Assembly (NCBI RefSeq): GCF_027922265.1
Contig: NZ_BSFI01000004.1
Coordinates: 186,001-250,000, forward strand
Reading direction: 5' to 3'
Source of the DNA: Hansschlegelia plantiphila
Lineage (GTDB): Bacteria; Pseudomonadota; Alphaproteobacteria; Rhizobiales; Methylopilaceae
DNA: 64,000 nt
In this document: positions 26,280 through 36,262 of the stretch, piece by piece
How the letters are laid out: each line of letters opens with the position of its first letter
Position numbering within the stretch: the stretch's first letter is position 1
The notes under the pieces: generated by a model
Seen by the model: the letters and a program-made list of their open reading frames with translations, nothing else
The model's database searches: none
What the model was told of the DNA's origin: nothing
Position numbers and translations under genes: made by a program

Positions 26280-26868
26280 CGCGACCGCCGCTCCGGCCCG
26301 GTCTCCATGGCTCTACGCGCTGTTTGGCGTGCTGATCGTGGCGGCCATCGCTTGCGCGCTCGCGGCGATGGGCCGCTCGCTGATCTGCCCATGCGGAACG
26401 ATCGAACTCTGGCATGGCGCCGCGAACGACTCCGGCACGTCCCAGCACCTCTCGGACTGGTACTCGCTGTCCCACCTCATCCACGGTTTCCTGTTCTACG
26501 GCGCCGCCGTGCTCGTCTTCCGACGGCTTGGCCGGCCGCTGCCGTTCGCGCAGGCGCTGCTCGTTGCGCTCGCTTTCGAGGGATTCTGGGAACTGCTCGA
26601 GAACAGTCCGCTCATCATCGACCGCTACCGCGAGACCACGGTGTCGGACTCCTATATCGGCGACAGCGTGCTGAACTCGGTCTCCGACATCGGCTTTATG
26701 GCGCTCGGCTTCTTTCTCGCCCGCGTCTCGCCGACGGCGCTGGTCGTGACCGCCGCGATCGCCATGGAGCTGTTGGCGCTCGCCGTCATCCGCGACAACC
26801 TCACCCTCAACGTCCTGATGATCGTGCACCCGTCCGACGCCATCAAGGCGTGGCAGGCGGCGCGATGA
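26263..26868 (+). CDS. DUF2585 (UPF0314) family membrane protein
   Basis: This is a 201-residue inner-membrane protein of a conserved alphaproteobacterial family with no known function. Helices lie at about residues 15-36 (PWLYALFGVLIVAAIACAL), 65-85 (SLSHLIHGFLFYGAAVLVF), 92-112 (ALLVALAFEGFWELLENSP), 135-155 (SVSDIGFMALGFFLARV) and 158-175 (TALVVTAAIAMELLALAV). Conserved-looking polar residues are ICPCGTIELWHG, QHLSDWYSLSHLIHG and EGFWELLENSP, which place Cys, Asp and His residues at the membrane surface. The start overlaps the glcE end by 17 bases. Its place inside the glycolate oxidase operon suggests a role in the complex or in its membrane attachment, which is inference only. Confidence 0.8.
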   Translation: MPHALSATAAPARSPWLYALFGVLIVAAIACALAAMGRSLICPCGTIELWHGAANDSGTSQHLSDWYSLSHLIHGFLFYGAAVLVFRRLGRPLPFAQALLVALAFEGFWELLENSPLIIDRYRETTVSDSYIGDSVLNSVSDIGFMALGFFLARVSPTALVVTAAIAMELLALAVIRDNLTLNVLMIVHPSDAIKAWQAAR

Positions 26869-26904
26869 TCGCTTCGGACCCTGAGGGAGCGATCGGAGCC
26901 GGCG

Positions 26905-27306
26905 ATGCGCGCGCGCCCGACCAGCCTGCTGTTGACTTTGCTTTGCTCCGCCGGCGTCGCGCAGCATGCCGCAGCGCAGGAGGCCTGCCCGCCGATGGAG
27001 CAGGCGATCAGGGCCATCGTCGCGACCGAGGCGCGCGCCCGCGCCGACGTGACGGCGCAGATGAGCTGCTACTTCCCCATAGGCCTGTCGTTCAACGACG
27101 CCGCGATCCGGCTCGATCAGAACAGGTTCGGCCTGCTCAACCGCACGGAGCCAATGTTTTTCCGCTGGCGGATCGACGGGGAGGAGTTCGTCTCTCGGCG
27201 CGTAATCCCAGGCTTCTGGTCGAACGCCGAAATCTGGATCACGATCCATACAGCGAACAAGCGGATCAACCGCTTCGCTGCTCAGTATTTTTCAGGCCAG
27301 CAATGA
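26905..27306 (+). CDS. Small secreted protein of unknown function within the glc operon
   Basis: I do not recognise this 133-residue protein. It has a signal peptide (MRARPTSLLLTLLCSAGVAQ, cleavage near AAA-QEA). The mature domain of about 108 residues is rich in aromatic residues (MFFRWRIDGEEFVSRRVIP, GFWSNAEIWITIHT) and ends basic. Two cysteines (EACPP and MSCYFP) could form a disulfide in the periplasm. It begins 36 bases after the DUF2585 stop and ends 21 bases before glcF, so it is embedded in the glycolate oxidase operon. The in-operon position and the clear export signal support a real gene; the function is open. Confidence 0.7.
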   Translation: MRARPTSLLLTLLCSAGVAQHAAAQEACPPMEQAIRAIVATEARARADVTAQMSCYFPIGLSFNDAAIRLDQNRFGLLNRTEPMFFRWRIDGEEFVSRRVIPGFWSNAEIWITIHTANKRINRFAAQYFSGQQ

Positions 27307-27327
27307 ATTCCGGCAGCATCTGAGCCC

Positions 27328-28659
27328 ATGCAAACCGCCTTCGCCCCCGAGCGTCTCGAAGCCGACCCGCAGCTTGCGTCGTCGGAGAAGATCCTGCGCA
27401 CCTGCGTGCATTGCGGGTTCTGCACGGCGACCTGCCCGACCTATCTGCTGCTCGGCGACGAGCTCGATAGCCCGCGCGGCCGCATCTACCTGGTCAAGGA
27501 GATGCTGGAGGAGAACAAGCCGGCGACGCCCCAGATCGTGAAGCACGTCGACCGCTGCCTGTCCTGCCTCTCCTGCATGACGACCTGTCCGTCGGATGTG
27601 CACTACATGCACCTCGTCGACCATGCGCGGGCCTATATCGAGGCGACCTACAAGCGGCCGCTCGCCGACCGGATGACGCGGCGGCTGCTCGCTTACGTGC
27701 TGCCCTATCCCAAGCGGTTCCGGCTGGCGTTGTTCGGCGCGTGGCTGGCGCGGCCTTTCGCCGGGCTGTTCAAGGGACCGCAGGCGCTGGAGCGGTTCGG
27801 CGCCATGCTCCGGCTGGCGCCCGCGAAGCCGCCATCGGCCCCCGCCAGCCGCGGCGCGGCGACGTATCCCGCCATTGGCGAGCGCCTCGGCCGCGTCGCC
27901 ATCCTTCAGGGCTGCGCGCAACCGGTGCTGGAGCCCTCGATCAACGAGGCTGCGGTGCGCTTCCTCACCCGGCACGGCTTCGAGGTGGTGCAGGTCGCCG
28001 GAGAAGGCTGCTGCGGCGCGCTGGTCCACCACATGGGACGCGAGGATCAGGCGCTCGAGCAGGCCCGTCGCAACGTCGACGCCTGGACGCGGGAGATCGA
28101 GACCACGGGGCTCGACGCCATCGTCATCACGACGTCCGGCTGCGGCACGACGATCAAGGACTACGGCTTCATGCTGCGCGAAGACCCGGCCTACGCCGAT
28201 AAGGCCGCGCGGGTGTCGGCGCTCGCGAAGGACGTCACTGAAGTCGCCGCGCCGCTCGCGCTGAAGCTGACGCGGGAAACAGGGCAGGCGGTCACCTACC
28301 ACTCAGCCTGCTCGATGCAGCACGGACAGTCGATCCGGGAGGAGCCGAAATCCCTGCTGAAGGCCGCGGGCTTCACGGTGAAGGAGCCGGCGGAGAGCCA
28401 TATCTGCTGCGGTTCGGCCGGCACCTACAACATCATGCAGCCCACGATCGCGACGCAACTGCGAGACCGCAAGGTCGCGAACATCGAGCGCACCCGGCCC
28501 GAGATCGTCGCCACCGGCAACATCGGTTGCCTGACGCAGATCAGGACGGGCATGACGGTTCCATGCGTGCACACCGTCGAGTTGCTGGACTGGGCGACCG
28601 GCGGCCCGCTGCCGGGGCCGCTCACCGGGATGGGGTTCGAGCGGCAGGCCGCGGAGTAG
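27328..28659 (+). CDS. glcF: Glycolate oxidase iron-sulfur subunit GlcF
   Basis: GlcF passes electrons from the glycolate flavin site towards the respiratory chain. Two [4Fe-4S] motifs lie near the N-terminus (CVHCGFCTATCPTY and CLSCLSCMTTCPSD). Two CCG domains follow: LQGCAQPVLEPSINEAAV with GEGCCGALVHHMG, and YHSACSMQHGQ with HICCGSAGTYNIMQP. The 443-residue length is normal. It is separated from glcE by the DUF2585 and secreted-protein genes, but all five genes run in the same direction with small gaps, so one transcript is likely. Confidence 0.95.
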   Translation: MQTAFAPERLEADPQLASSEKILRTCVHCGFCTATCPTYLLLGDELDSPRGRIYLVKEMLEENKPATPQIVKHVDRCLSCLSCMTTCPSDVHYMHLVDHARAYIEATYKRPLADRMTRRLLAYVLPYPKRFRLALFGAWLARPFAGLFKGPQALERFGAMLRLAPAKPPSAPASRGAATYPAIGERLGRVAILQGCAQPVLEPSINEAAVRFLTRHGFEVVQVAGEGCCGALVHHMGREDQALEQARRNVDAWTREIETTGLDAIVITTSGCGTTIKDYGFMLREDPAYADKAARVSALAKDVTEVAAPLALKLTRETGQAVTYHSACSMQHGQSIREEPKSLLKAAGFTVKEPAESHICCGSAGTYNIMQPTIATQLRDRKVANIERTRPEIVATGNIGCLTQIRTGMTVPCVHTVELLDWATGGPLPGPLTGMGFERQAAE

Positions 28660-28829
28660 GCGTTCCACCCGGCCCCCGCCGGCCCGCCTCTCCCCGGCGG
28701 GTGAACGGGCATTTCGCACCGACAAGCGGCTTCGCCTCGAAAACGCCATTGCGCGCTCCGGAAGCGGCCATATCTCGGGTCGAGGATTCCCGTTCCGACG
28801 ATCCGTCGCGGGAGCTGGAGCCCGATCCC

Positions 28830-29549
28830 ATGAACGCCGATGAACGCAATCTCATCGCATCCCTGTTCGAGCGCCTCCGCGGCGCGGAGAGCGCCTATCG
28901 CGATCCGGAGGCGGAAGCCTTCATCGCCGACCAGGTGTTCCGCCAGCCGCACGCGCCCTACGCCATGGCGCAGACGCTGATCGTCCAGAAGCAGTCGCTT
29001 CAGGCCGCGCGGGATCGCATCGAGCAGCTCGAGGACGAGCTTGAGGACGCGCGCGCCTCCGCCGCGCGGAGCCCCGTCCCGCAGCAGCAGCCGTCCTCGC
29101 CCTGGGGTCCGCGCGCGAGCGAGGCGATGGGCGCGCCGTCTTCGTTCGGGCAGGGCGGCCAGTTCGGCGGCCGGCAGGGCTACGAGACCTCGCAGCCCTA
29201 TGGCGCGCCGCCCTCCCAGCAATACGCGCCCCAGCAGGGCGTCGGCGGCGGAGGCGGCGGGTTTTTGTCGGGCGCGCTGCAGACCGCGGCCGGCGTCGCG
29301 GGCGGCGCCTTGCTGTTCGAGGGCGTGCGATCGCTCTTCGGGGGCGGCGAGGCCAAGGCTTCCGAGGCGGCCGAGCCTTCGAAGCTCGCGGACGCCTCGC
29401 CCGCGGCCGACGATGCGTCGGCGGCGGGCGGCGAGCCGGGCGGCTGGTTCTCGGGACTTCTGGACGGCGTCGGCGGCGAGCCCTCGGATGGGCCGCAGCC
29501 TGACGGCGACGTCAGTCCCGGCGCTGCGGACGACGACGACTGGATCTGA
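28830..29549 (+). CDS. DUF2076 domain-containing protein
   Basis: This 239-residue protein has the DUF2076 layout. An N-terminal helical part (MNADERNLIASLFERLRGAE, then FIADQVFRQPHAPYAMAQT) leads into a coiled-coil segment (LQAARDRIEQLEDELEDARA, about 50-75). A low-complexity Gln/Gly/Pro linker comes next. A glycine-rich hydrophobic stretch (GGGGGGFLSGALQTAAGVAG) is followed by GALLFEGVRSLFGGG. The tail is very acidic and ends DDDDWI. Family members are described as periplasmic or membrane-associated proteins of unknown role. I start at the ATG at 28830, which has GGAG 9 bases upstream. The gene lies 170 bases after glcF and is probably a separate unit. Confidence 0.82.
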   Translation: MNADERNLIASLFERLRGAESAYRDPEAEAFIADQVFRQPHAPYAMAQTLIVQKQSLQAARDRIEQLEDELEDARASAARSPVPQQQPSSPWGPRASEAMGAPSSFGQGGQFGGRQGYETSQPYGAPPSQQYAPQQGVGGGGGGFLSGALQTAAGVAGGALLFEGVRSLFGGGEAKASEAAEPSKLADASPAADDASAAGGEPGGWFSGLLDGVGGEPSDGPQPDGDVSPGAADDDDWI

Positions 29550-29653
29550 CCGGCTGCGAAACCGATCGTTCCGCTGGTCGTTGATCTGGACAAGAAGGGG
29601 CGAAGGAGGCCCTCGCGGCGTTCGCGGGGGCCTGGAAGCGACGGAATTCGGCC

Positions 29654-29836
29654 ATGACTGCTGAACGGAAACGCCAAGGCGACGACCGGGTCGAGCGACG
29701 CCCGGATTTGGAGCAGGACGTGCTGGAGCGCACGCTTCGGGAGGCGCCGGAGACCGAGGACGAGACCTCGGAGGACTCCGGGGTGAGCTCGTTCCTCGAT
29801 CGCTTCATGCCGGCCGACACATCCGAGAACCGCTGA
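29654..29836 (+). CDS. Small acidic hypothetical protein
   Basis: A 60-residue frame follows the DUF2076 gene by 104 bases. Third codon positions are strongly G/C, as in neighbouring genes, and the protein is highly charged (LEQDVLERTLREAPETEDET) with a hydrophobic end segment (VSSFLDRFMP). There is no clear ribosome site beyond GGAA/GGA elements. I do not recognise it. It could be a real small protein or a chance frame in GC-rich DNA; codon use favours the former. Confidence 0.45.
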   Translation: MTAERKRQGDDRVERRPDLEQDVLERTLREAPETEDETSEDSGVSSFLDRFMPADTSENR

Positions 29837-29915
29837 TCTCCGGCAGACCTGCGAAGCCAGCCGGATACGGCGCGGCCGCCGCGGGCCGCTTCACGGCGTC
29901 CCGTCGACGCCTCTG

Positions 29916-30278
29916 TCAGGGATGACGGCGGCCGGCGGCGACGGACGCGACGACGCGTTCGATCGCGCGCTGGTCATACGGCTTCGCGATGAAAGCGACG
30001 TCGCGCAGCTCCTCCGGCGTGTCGGCGACGGCCGAGCCCGACACGAAGGCGAAGGGCAGGCTGCGTTCCCTCAGCTGGGCGGCCAGCTCGTAGGACTTGC
30101 CGTCCGGCACGTCGACGTCGAGCAACGCCAGATCGAACGCGCCTGACAGCGCGCGCCGCGCCTGGGCGATCGAACGGCACGAGGTGACGTTGGCGTCGGT
30201 CCAGCAGCACACGATGGTTGCGAGATCGAGGGCGAGAATTGCGTCATCCTCAAGGATGAGAACGCGGAAAGGCGCCAC
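29916..30278 (-). CDS. Single-domain response regulator (REC only)
   Basis: The 120-residue product is a receiver domain without an output domain. The acidic pair is in LILEDDAILALDLATI, the phospho-acceptor aspartate in LALLDVDVPDG, the switch serine in FAFVSGSA, and the lysine in FIAKPYDQ. Such proteins work as phosphate sinks or by protein contact, as the CheY-like relay partners of Rhizobiales kinases do. It starts at a GTG (30278), with GGAG 9 bases upstream. No kinase gene adjoins it. An AT-rich patch with a perfect palindrome lies about 110 bases upstream and may belong to its control region. Confidence 0.85.
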   Translation of the reverse strand: MAPFRVLILEDDAILALDLATIVCCWTDANVTSCRSIAQARRALSGAFDLALLDVDVPDGKSYELAAQLRERSLPFAFVSGSAVADTPEELRDVAFIAKPYDQRAIERVVASVAAGRRHP

Positions 30279-30384
30279 TACTGTTACTCCGGCGATAATC
30301 GACCCTGGCGCAACAACGCGTCATCGTGCGGCGGGTTTCATCGTCGACGGCCGATGAATCAAAAAAAGAAATTTTACTAATGGA

Positions 30385-30399
30385 CCTTAAGACTTAAGG
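30385..30399. promoter_or_regulatory. CCTTAAG/CTTAAGG palindrome in an AT-rich patch
   Basis: CCTTAAG-A-CTTAAGG is a perfect inverted repeat with one central base. It lies next to a poly-A/T patch (30358-30380) between the response regulator (start 30278) and the end of the L,D-transpeptidase gene. It could be an operator for the response regulator gene, on its upstream side. Confidence 0.4.
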
Positions 30400-30537
30400 C
30401 GCCGTTCGTCTTGGGCGGCGCCGCGCCGGATCCGGTCAATCTGCGGCAGGAGACCCAATTTCTGCGGCGGCGGCTTGGTTCGAGGAAAGGTGCGGCGGCG
30501 GCCATAGGCCGCCTCCCGCGGTACCTGCGCTGCGGCT

Positions 30538-31458
30538 TCAGATCACCTTCACGACCGTCCCGACGCCAACCCGCTCGTAGAGGTCCATTACGTCCTCGTT
30601 GGTCATGCGGATGCAGCCGGACGAGACGGCGTGGCCGATCGTCCAGGGCTCGTTCGAGCCGTGGATGCGATAGAGGGTGTGGCCGAGATAGAGCGCGCGC
30701 GCGCCGAGCGGGTTGTTGGGGCCCCCCGCCATCATGACCGGCAGTTCGGGCCGCCGCTCGCGCATCTCCGCCGGCGGACGCCATTCCGGCCATTCCTTCT
30801 TCTGCACGATCGTTTCCGTGCCCTTCCAGGTGAAGCCTTCCTTGCCGACCCCGACGCCGTAGCGGATCGCCGTGCCGTCGCCCTGGACGAGGTAGAGATA
30901 GCGGGTCGAGGTGTCGATCACGATTGAGTTCGCGGGCTCTTTCCCGGCGTAGCGGACGGTCGTCCGCGCAAAGCGCGGATCGACGGTCCGGCGCATCGGC
31001 TGCTGGTCGACGCCCGCGGCCGAGGGCGGCCCGGCGAGCCGGCGCGGCGCCGGCGTCATGACCGGATCGCCGTCGTCGTAGGGGTCGTAGTCCGGTCCGT
31101 CGTAATAGCGATAGACCCGCCCGCCGCGATCGATTGGGCCGTAACGATCGTACTGCACCGTGCCGCGGTTGCGATCCCGCGCCGGCGGAATGCGGCCGTA
31201 TCGATCCTCGGAACGGTAGGCCCAGTCCGCGGGGTCGTCCTCCATCTCCCGGACGTAGCGGCTGCGCTCGTCCGGGTAGACCCGGCGGACGACCCGGCTG
31301 TCGTCGTCATAGCGCTCGACGACCCGCGGGGCGCGCTCGCGTGGGACATACTCGGGAGCGGGAATGACCAGCGGCTCGGCGGCGGCGGGCGTTGCGGCGG
31401 ACACGCCGAAGCCGAGCGCAAGGGCGCAGCAGGCGGCGGCGACGCGGACCAGGATCAC
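30538..31458 (-). CDS. L,D-transpeptidase (YkuD/ErfK family), copy 1
   Basis: This periplasmic enzyme makes or edits 3-3 peptidoglycan cross-links, or attaches proteins to peptidoglycan. The catalytic motif is HGSNEPWTIGHAVSSGCIRM, with the nucleophile cysteine. The preceding strands read NSIVIDTSTRYLYLVQGDG and RYGVGVGKEGFTWKG. Between the signal peptide and the YkuD domain is a low-complexity Arg/Asp/Tyr-rich linker (PVMTPAPRRL and similar). The frame is open further upstream. I choose the GTG at 31458 because GAGGAG lies 8 bases before it and a clean signal peptide follows (LVRVAAACCALALGFGVSAA, cleavage near AAA-EPL); an ATG at 31497 is possible. Product 306 residues. Multiple such enzymes are usual in polar-growing Rhizobiales. 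Confidence 0.88.
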   Translation of the reverse strand: MILVRVAAACCALALGFGVSAATPAAAEPLVIPAPEYVPRERAPRVVERYDDDSRVVRRVYPDERSRYVREMEDDPADWAYRSEDRYGRIPPARDRNRGTVQYDRYGPIDRGGRVYRYYDGPDYDPYDDGDPVMTPAPRRLAGPPSAAGVDQQPMRRTVDPRFARTTVRYAGKEPANSIVIDTSTRYLYLVQGDGTAIRYGVGVGKEGFTWKGTETIVQKKEWPEWRPPAEMRERRPELPVMMAGGPNNPLGARALYLGHTLYRIHGSNEPWTIGHAVSSGCIRMTNEDVMDLYERVGVGTVVKVI

Positions 31459-31714
31459 GGGGATAACTCCTCGAAGGCTTCCGAAAGCGAGCCGCATGCA
31501 AATCTTGCGTGGGCCTCGTTTACGCAGCGTGAACGATTGCCGTGCCTCTCGGGCGGGACAAAGGCGCCGGAGGGGCGAGCACCGCAAAAATTGCGGCGCT
31601 CTGGGCGTCCGGCGCAACCCTGGCGTTTGGCCGCCCGCGGCGCCATCGTGGCCTTGGACCGCCGACGCCCCATAAATGGAAAGCGCGCATCGGCGTTGTG
31701 GAGTTGACCGAGAC

Positions 31715-32194
31715 ATGGCCGAGTTCCTGATCCGCGAGGCGAGCGACGACGACGGGCCGACGCTCGCCCGTCTGATGTCGGAGGCCCGCGCCGATGAAGG
31801 CGAGGCTCTCGACGCGCCGGACGGAGAGGCTTTCGAACGGCCGGCCAGTTTCTTCGAGGAACGCGGCGGCAGGCTCTGGGTCGTCATGCGCGACGACATG
31901 GCGGCGGGCTCGCTCGGCTTGATCGCGCATGGCCGGCCGAAAGAGTTCGAGCTGTCGATGATCTGTCTCGATATGGAGGCGCGCGGCCAGGGACTGGCGG
32001 CGGCGCTGCTCGCCGGCGCGAACGCCTTCGCGCTGGCGTCAGGCGGTGAGCGGCTGTCGGTTTGGGTCGACGTGCGCTTCGAGGATCTGCACCGGTTCTG
32101 CGAACGCCACGGCTTCATCCGGGAGCCCGGGACGCGCGCCCGTCACGACGGCTCCGACGCGCTCGAATGCCGGTTCTCTCGCGCCGTGGCGTGA
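31715..32194 (+). CDS. GNAT-family N-acetyltransferase
   Basis: This small acetyltransferase (159 residues) shows FLIREASDDDGPTLARLM at the start, FELSMICLDMEARGQGLAAA in the acetyl-CoA-binding turn (pattern G-Q-G), and LHRFCERHGFIREPG at the end of the fold. The ATG at 31715 gives this domain exactly; an upstream in-frame ATG would add 13 residues without homology. GGAG lies about 11 bases upstream of the chosen start. It converges on the MarR gene, 5 bases apart. Substrate unknown. Confidence 0.82.
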   Translation: MAEFLIREASDDDGPTLARLMSEARADEGEALDAPDGEAFERPASFFEERGGRLWVVMRDDMAAGSLGLIAHGRPKEFELSMICLDMEARGQGLAAALLAGANAFALASGGERLSVWVDVRFEDLHRFCERHGFIREPGTRARHDGSDALECRFSRAVA

Positions 32195-32199
32195 GGCGA

Positions 32200-32637
32200 T
32201 CAGGCGACCGCCTTGCGCAGGTCGCCCAGCCTGCGGCGGGTGACCTGCCAGGAGCCGTAGCCGAGCCTGTCCTCGATCTCGCCCTGCGCACGTCGCCAGA
32301 GCGGCAGCGCGGTCTCCAGCGTTTCGCGGCCCTGATCGGTGAGCGTCGGCTTGCGGCGTCCGTTCACGCCTTTGAGCGGAGACACCAAGCCTTCCTTGCG
32401 CAGAAGCTGAAGGTTGCGGACCAGCGTCGTGCGCTCGATGTCGATGACCTCGGCGAGGTCCGTGATCGACGCCGCCTCGCCCGCTTCGATCGCCGCGAGC
32501 AGCACGAACTGCGTGCCCTTGAGGCCGGACGGGCGCAGCGCCTCGTCATAGAATCGGGTCACGGCCCGGGCGGCCATCCGCGTGTGCGAGCAGGCGCACA
32601 TATTGTGGATGTCGAGAATCTCGTCGCGCGAGAGCAT
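32200..32637 (-). CDS. MarR-family regulator with N-terminal Cys-x-Cys motif
   Basis: A 145-residue winged-helix repressor. The dimer helix begins at HNMCACSHTRMAARAVTRFY, containing two cysteines one residue apart. The DNA-binding part is SITDLAEVIDIERTTLVRNL and the wing is GVNGRRKPTLTDQGRE. The Cys-x-Cys element near the start is seen in one branch of MarR proteins and could be a redox or metal switch, which is inference. The ATG at 32637 begins the conserved region; the frame is open far upstream but that part is low quality. Its target is unclear: the gap to the hypothetical gene on the other strand is 253 bases and divergent, so that gene is the best candidate. Confidence 0.85.
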   Translation of the reverse strand: MLSRDEILDIHNMCACSHTRMAARAVTRFYDEALRPSGLKGTQFVLLAAIEAGEAASITDLAEVIDIERTTLVRNLQLLRKEGLVSPLKGVNGRRKPTLTDQGRETLETALPLWRRAQGEIEDRLGYGSWQVTRRRLGDLRKAVA

Positions 32638-32890
32638 GACGGCACAATCGGCGCGAACCCGTTGTGAATCAAGCGCCGAAGCGATCGGCGCGCGGTCCCT
32701 GTCGCGGTCGCCGCGGCGGCGTGCTATCGAACCGCTCCGCGAGCCCGACCCGGCGGCGGCCACGAAAACGCCGCCGCGCCCGGGCCGGGAGACGCGATAT
32801 CGATGACGCCACCACGGAAGATGGTTTGAACGACGCGACACGTCCCGCCCCCGACGCCCGGCCCCGCAGCGCTCTGCCTGGAGGTCGCGC

Positions 32891-33946
32891 TTGAGCCCCC
32901 GCTCGGCGGGCGCCGCGCGGGTGAGCTTTCCCGAGGATTCAGAGCCGTCGGCCCCGGCTGCGCGGCGTGACGTCGTCCTCCCGGCGATCTCCGACCATCT
33001 GTTCGATTTCCGGCCGGGCGAGAACGCCCGCGAACTGGTCGTGGTGTTCTCGCCTTCGAAGCGCTTCATCCTCTACCGTCACCGGTTCTCGTGCGACGCG
33101 CTGTTCGTCTGCGACCAACGCGGGCTTTATTATCTCGACCAGGCGGCTCGGCTCGCGCGGGCGCTGGTTGAGACCATCGAGAGCGGCGGCTATGAGAGGA
33201 CGCTGTTCCTCGGCACCAGCAAGGGCGCCTTCGGGGCGTTGCTCCTTGCGCGGCTCTGCGCCGGCCTGCGGCCGCGCCGGACCTTCCGCGCGCTCGCCTT
33301 CAGCCCCCAGGTTCAGCTCGATCCCGCGAACACGAACCTTTATTTCCCAAGCTACCGGCGGCTACGCTCGATCGCGCGCAAGCGGTTCGCCATTGCGGCC
33401 GCGCTGACGCGCTACGGCGACGCGTCGCTCGCCGGGCGGACGCCAAACCTTCACGCCACTGTCGTCTACGCGCTTCATAACCGCACCGACGCCGTCGAGG
33501 CCGACCGGATGAGCGGACCGAACCTGAGCAAACTGCCGATCGAAGGCTCCAGCCACGGCTCGATCCTCTATCTTCTGCTCAAGGGTCAGCCGGAGGCCTA
33601 TGTCCGCACCCGCGTCGCCAAGATCTATGCGCGCCGCCGCCGCCGCGGGGTCGAAGAGGACTACGACCTCCAGGCGTCTAAGCCGAAGGATCCGGAACAA
33701 CTGGTCCGCGAGATCGTCGGAGCGTCCGATGAGGCGCCGACGCTCGAGGCTCTGATCGACCGGGCGATGGCGGCCGATCCCCGCCCGCTTCCCGCGCACG
33801 CGCGGCTTGCGGCCGGCGCGCGCAGAACGGGCGGCGCGTTGAAGGTCGCGGCCGTTGCGCCGCGCTTCCTCGTCCGCAAGGCTGCGACGCTCGCGGGGCG
33901 TCTGAAACGGGTGAAATCATCGTCGGCGGCGTTCGCCAAATCTTGA
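32891..33946 (+). CDS. Unrecognised alpha/beta-hydrolase-like protein
   Basis: I do not know a family name for this 351-residue protein. The middle (about residues 47-225) looks like an alpha/beta hydrolase. A beta strand LVVVFSP is followed by a nucleophile elbow FLGTSKGAFGALLLARL (Gly-x-Ser-x-Gly, Ser110). VVYALHNRTDAVEAD offers an acid at Asp200 or 205, and IEGSSHGS a histidine at 222. The N-terminal 30 residues are low complexity and the last 80 are basic and helical. No signal peptide is present. The divergent MarR gene lies 253 bases upstream. The stop codon sits inside the -35 region of the groE promoter. Serine hydrolase function is plausible but unproven. Confidence 0.6.
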   Translation: MSPRSAGAARVSFPEDSEPSAPAARRDVVLPAISDHLFDFRPGENARELVVVFSPSKRFILYRHRFSCDALFVCDQRGLYYLDQAARLARALVETIESGGYERTLFLGTSKGAFGALLLARLCAGLRPRRTFRALAFSPQVQLDPANTNLYFPSYRRLRSIARKRFAIAAALTRYGDASLAGRTPNLHATVVYALHNRTDAVEADRMSGPNLSKLPIEGSSHGSILYLLLKGQPEAYVRTRVAKIYARRRRRGVEEDYDLQASKPKDPEQLVREIVGASDEAPTLEALIDRAMAADPRPLPAHARLAAGARRTGGALKVAAVAPRFLVRKAATLAGRLKRVKSSSAAFAKS

Positions 33947-33971
33947 CAGTCGGAGCTGTCGCTCGTATGTC
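33943..33971 (+). promoter_or_regulatory. groESL promoter
   Basis: TTGACA at 33943-33948 is followed 17 bases later by TATGTC (33966-33971). The -35 overlaps the stop of the preceding gene. The predicted start point falls just before the CIRCE element, the usual arrangement for HrcA repression. Confidence 0.75.
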
Positions 33972-33980
33972 CGCGATGCG

Positions 33981-34007
33981 CTGGCACTCGCATATGCGGA
34001 GTGCTAA
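33981..34007 (+). promoter_or_regulatory. CIRCE element (HrcA operator)
   Basis: CTGGCACTC-N9-GAGTGCTAA matches the CIRCE inverted repeat TTAGCACTC-N9-GAGTGCTAA with a perfect right arm and two mismatches in the left arm (positions 2 and 3 excluded from the conserved GCACTC core). It lies immediately downstream of the groE promoter, so HrcA should repress the operon until heat or misfolding stress. Confidence 0.9.
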
Positions 34008-34085
34008 CAGCGCAAGGCGGCTCCGGCCGCCGATCCAAGATTTGGAACGCGAAGCAAGCGCGCGCGCTCGAGAGGATTTGACCCT

Positions 34086-36114
<2,029 letters not shown>

Positions 36115-36192
36115 GAAAGTCCAAAAAAGCCGCCCATCCCTGGGATGGCCAAGTCGGGCAAGCCCGACTTGGCGCGCGGCATGGACTTCTGA
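36115..36192. repeat. Palindromic element flanked by a copy of the groEL 3' end
   Basis: The last 17 bases of groEL (36098-36114, ending in the stop) recur exactly at 36176-36192. The 61 bases between them hold two hairpins: CCATCCC/GGGATGG (36134-36148) and CCAAGTCGGGC-AA-GCCCGACTTGG (36149-36172, a perfect 11-base-pair stem). The layout resembles a small palindromic repeat that has inserted with a duplicated flank, or a slipped duplication of the groEL end. It lies before the operon terminator. Confidence 0.7.
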
Positions 36193-36221
36193 TCCACGCC
36201 ACCTGAGCGTCAGAAATAAAG

Positions 36222-36253
36222 AAGGCCCCGGAGCGATCCGGGGCCTTTTTCTT
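36222..36253 (+). terminator. Rho-independent terminator of groESL
   Basis: AAGGCCCCGGA-GCGA-TCCGGGGCCTT is a perfect 11-base-pair stem with a GCGA loop, followed by TTTCTTT. This is a textbook intrinsic terminator. Confidence 0.92.
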
Positions 36254-36262
36254 TGCGCTCGC

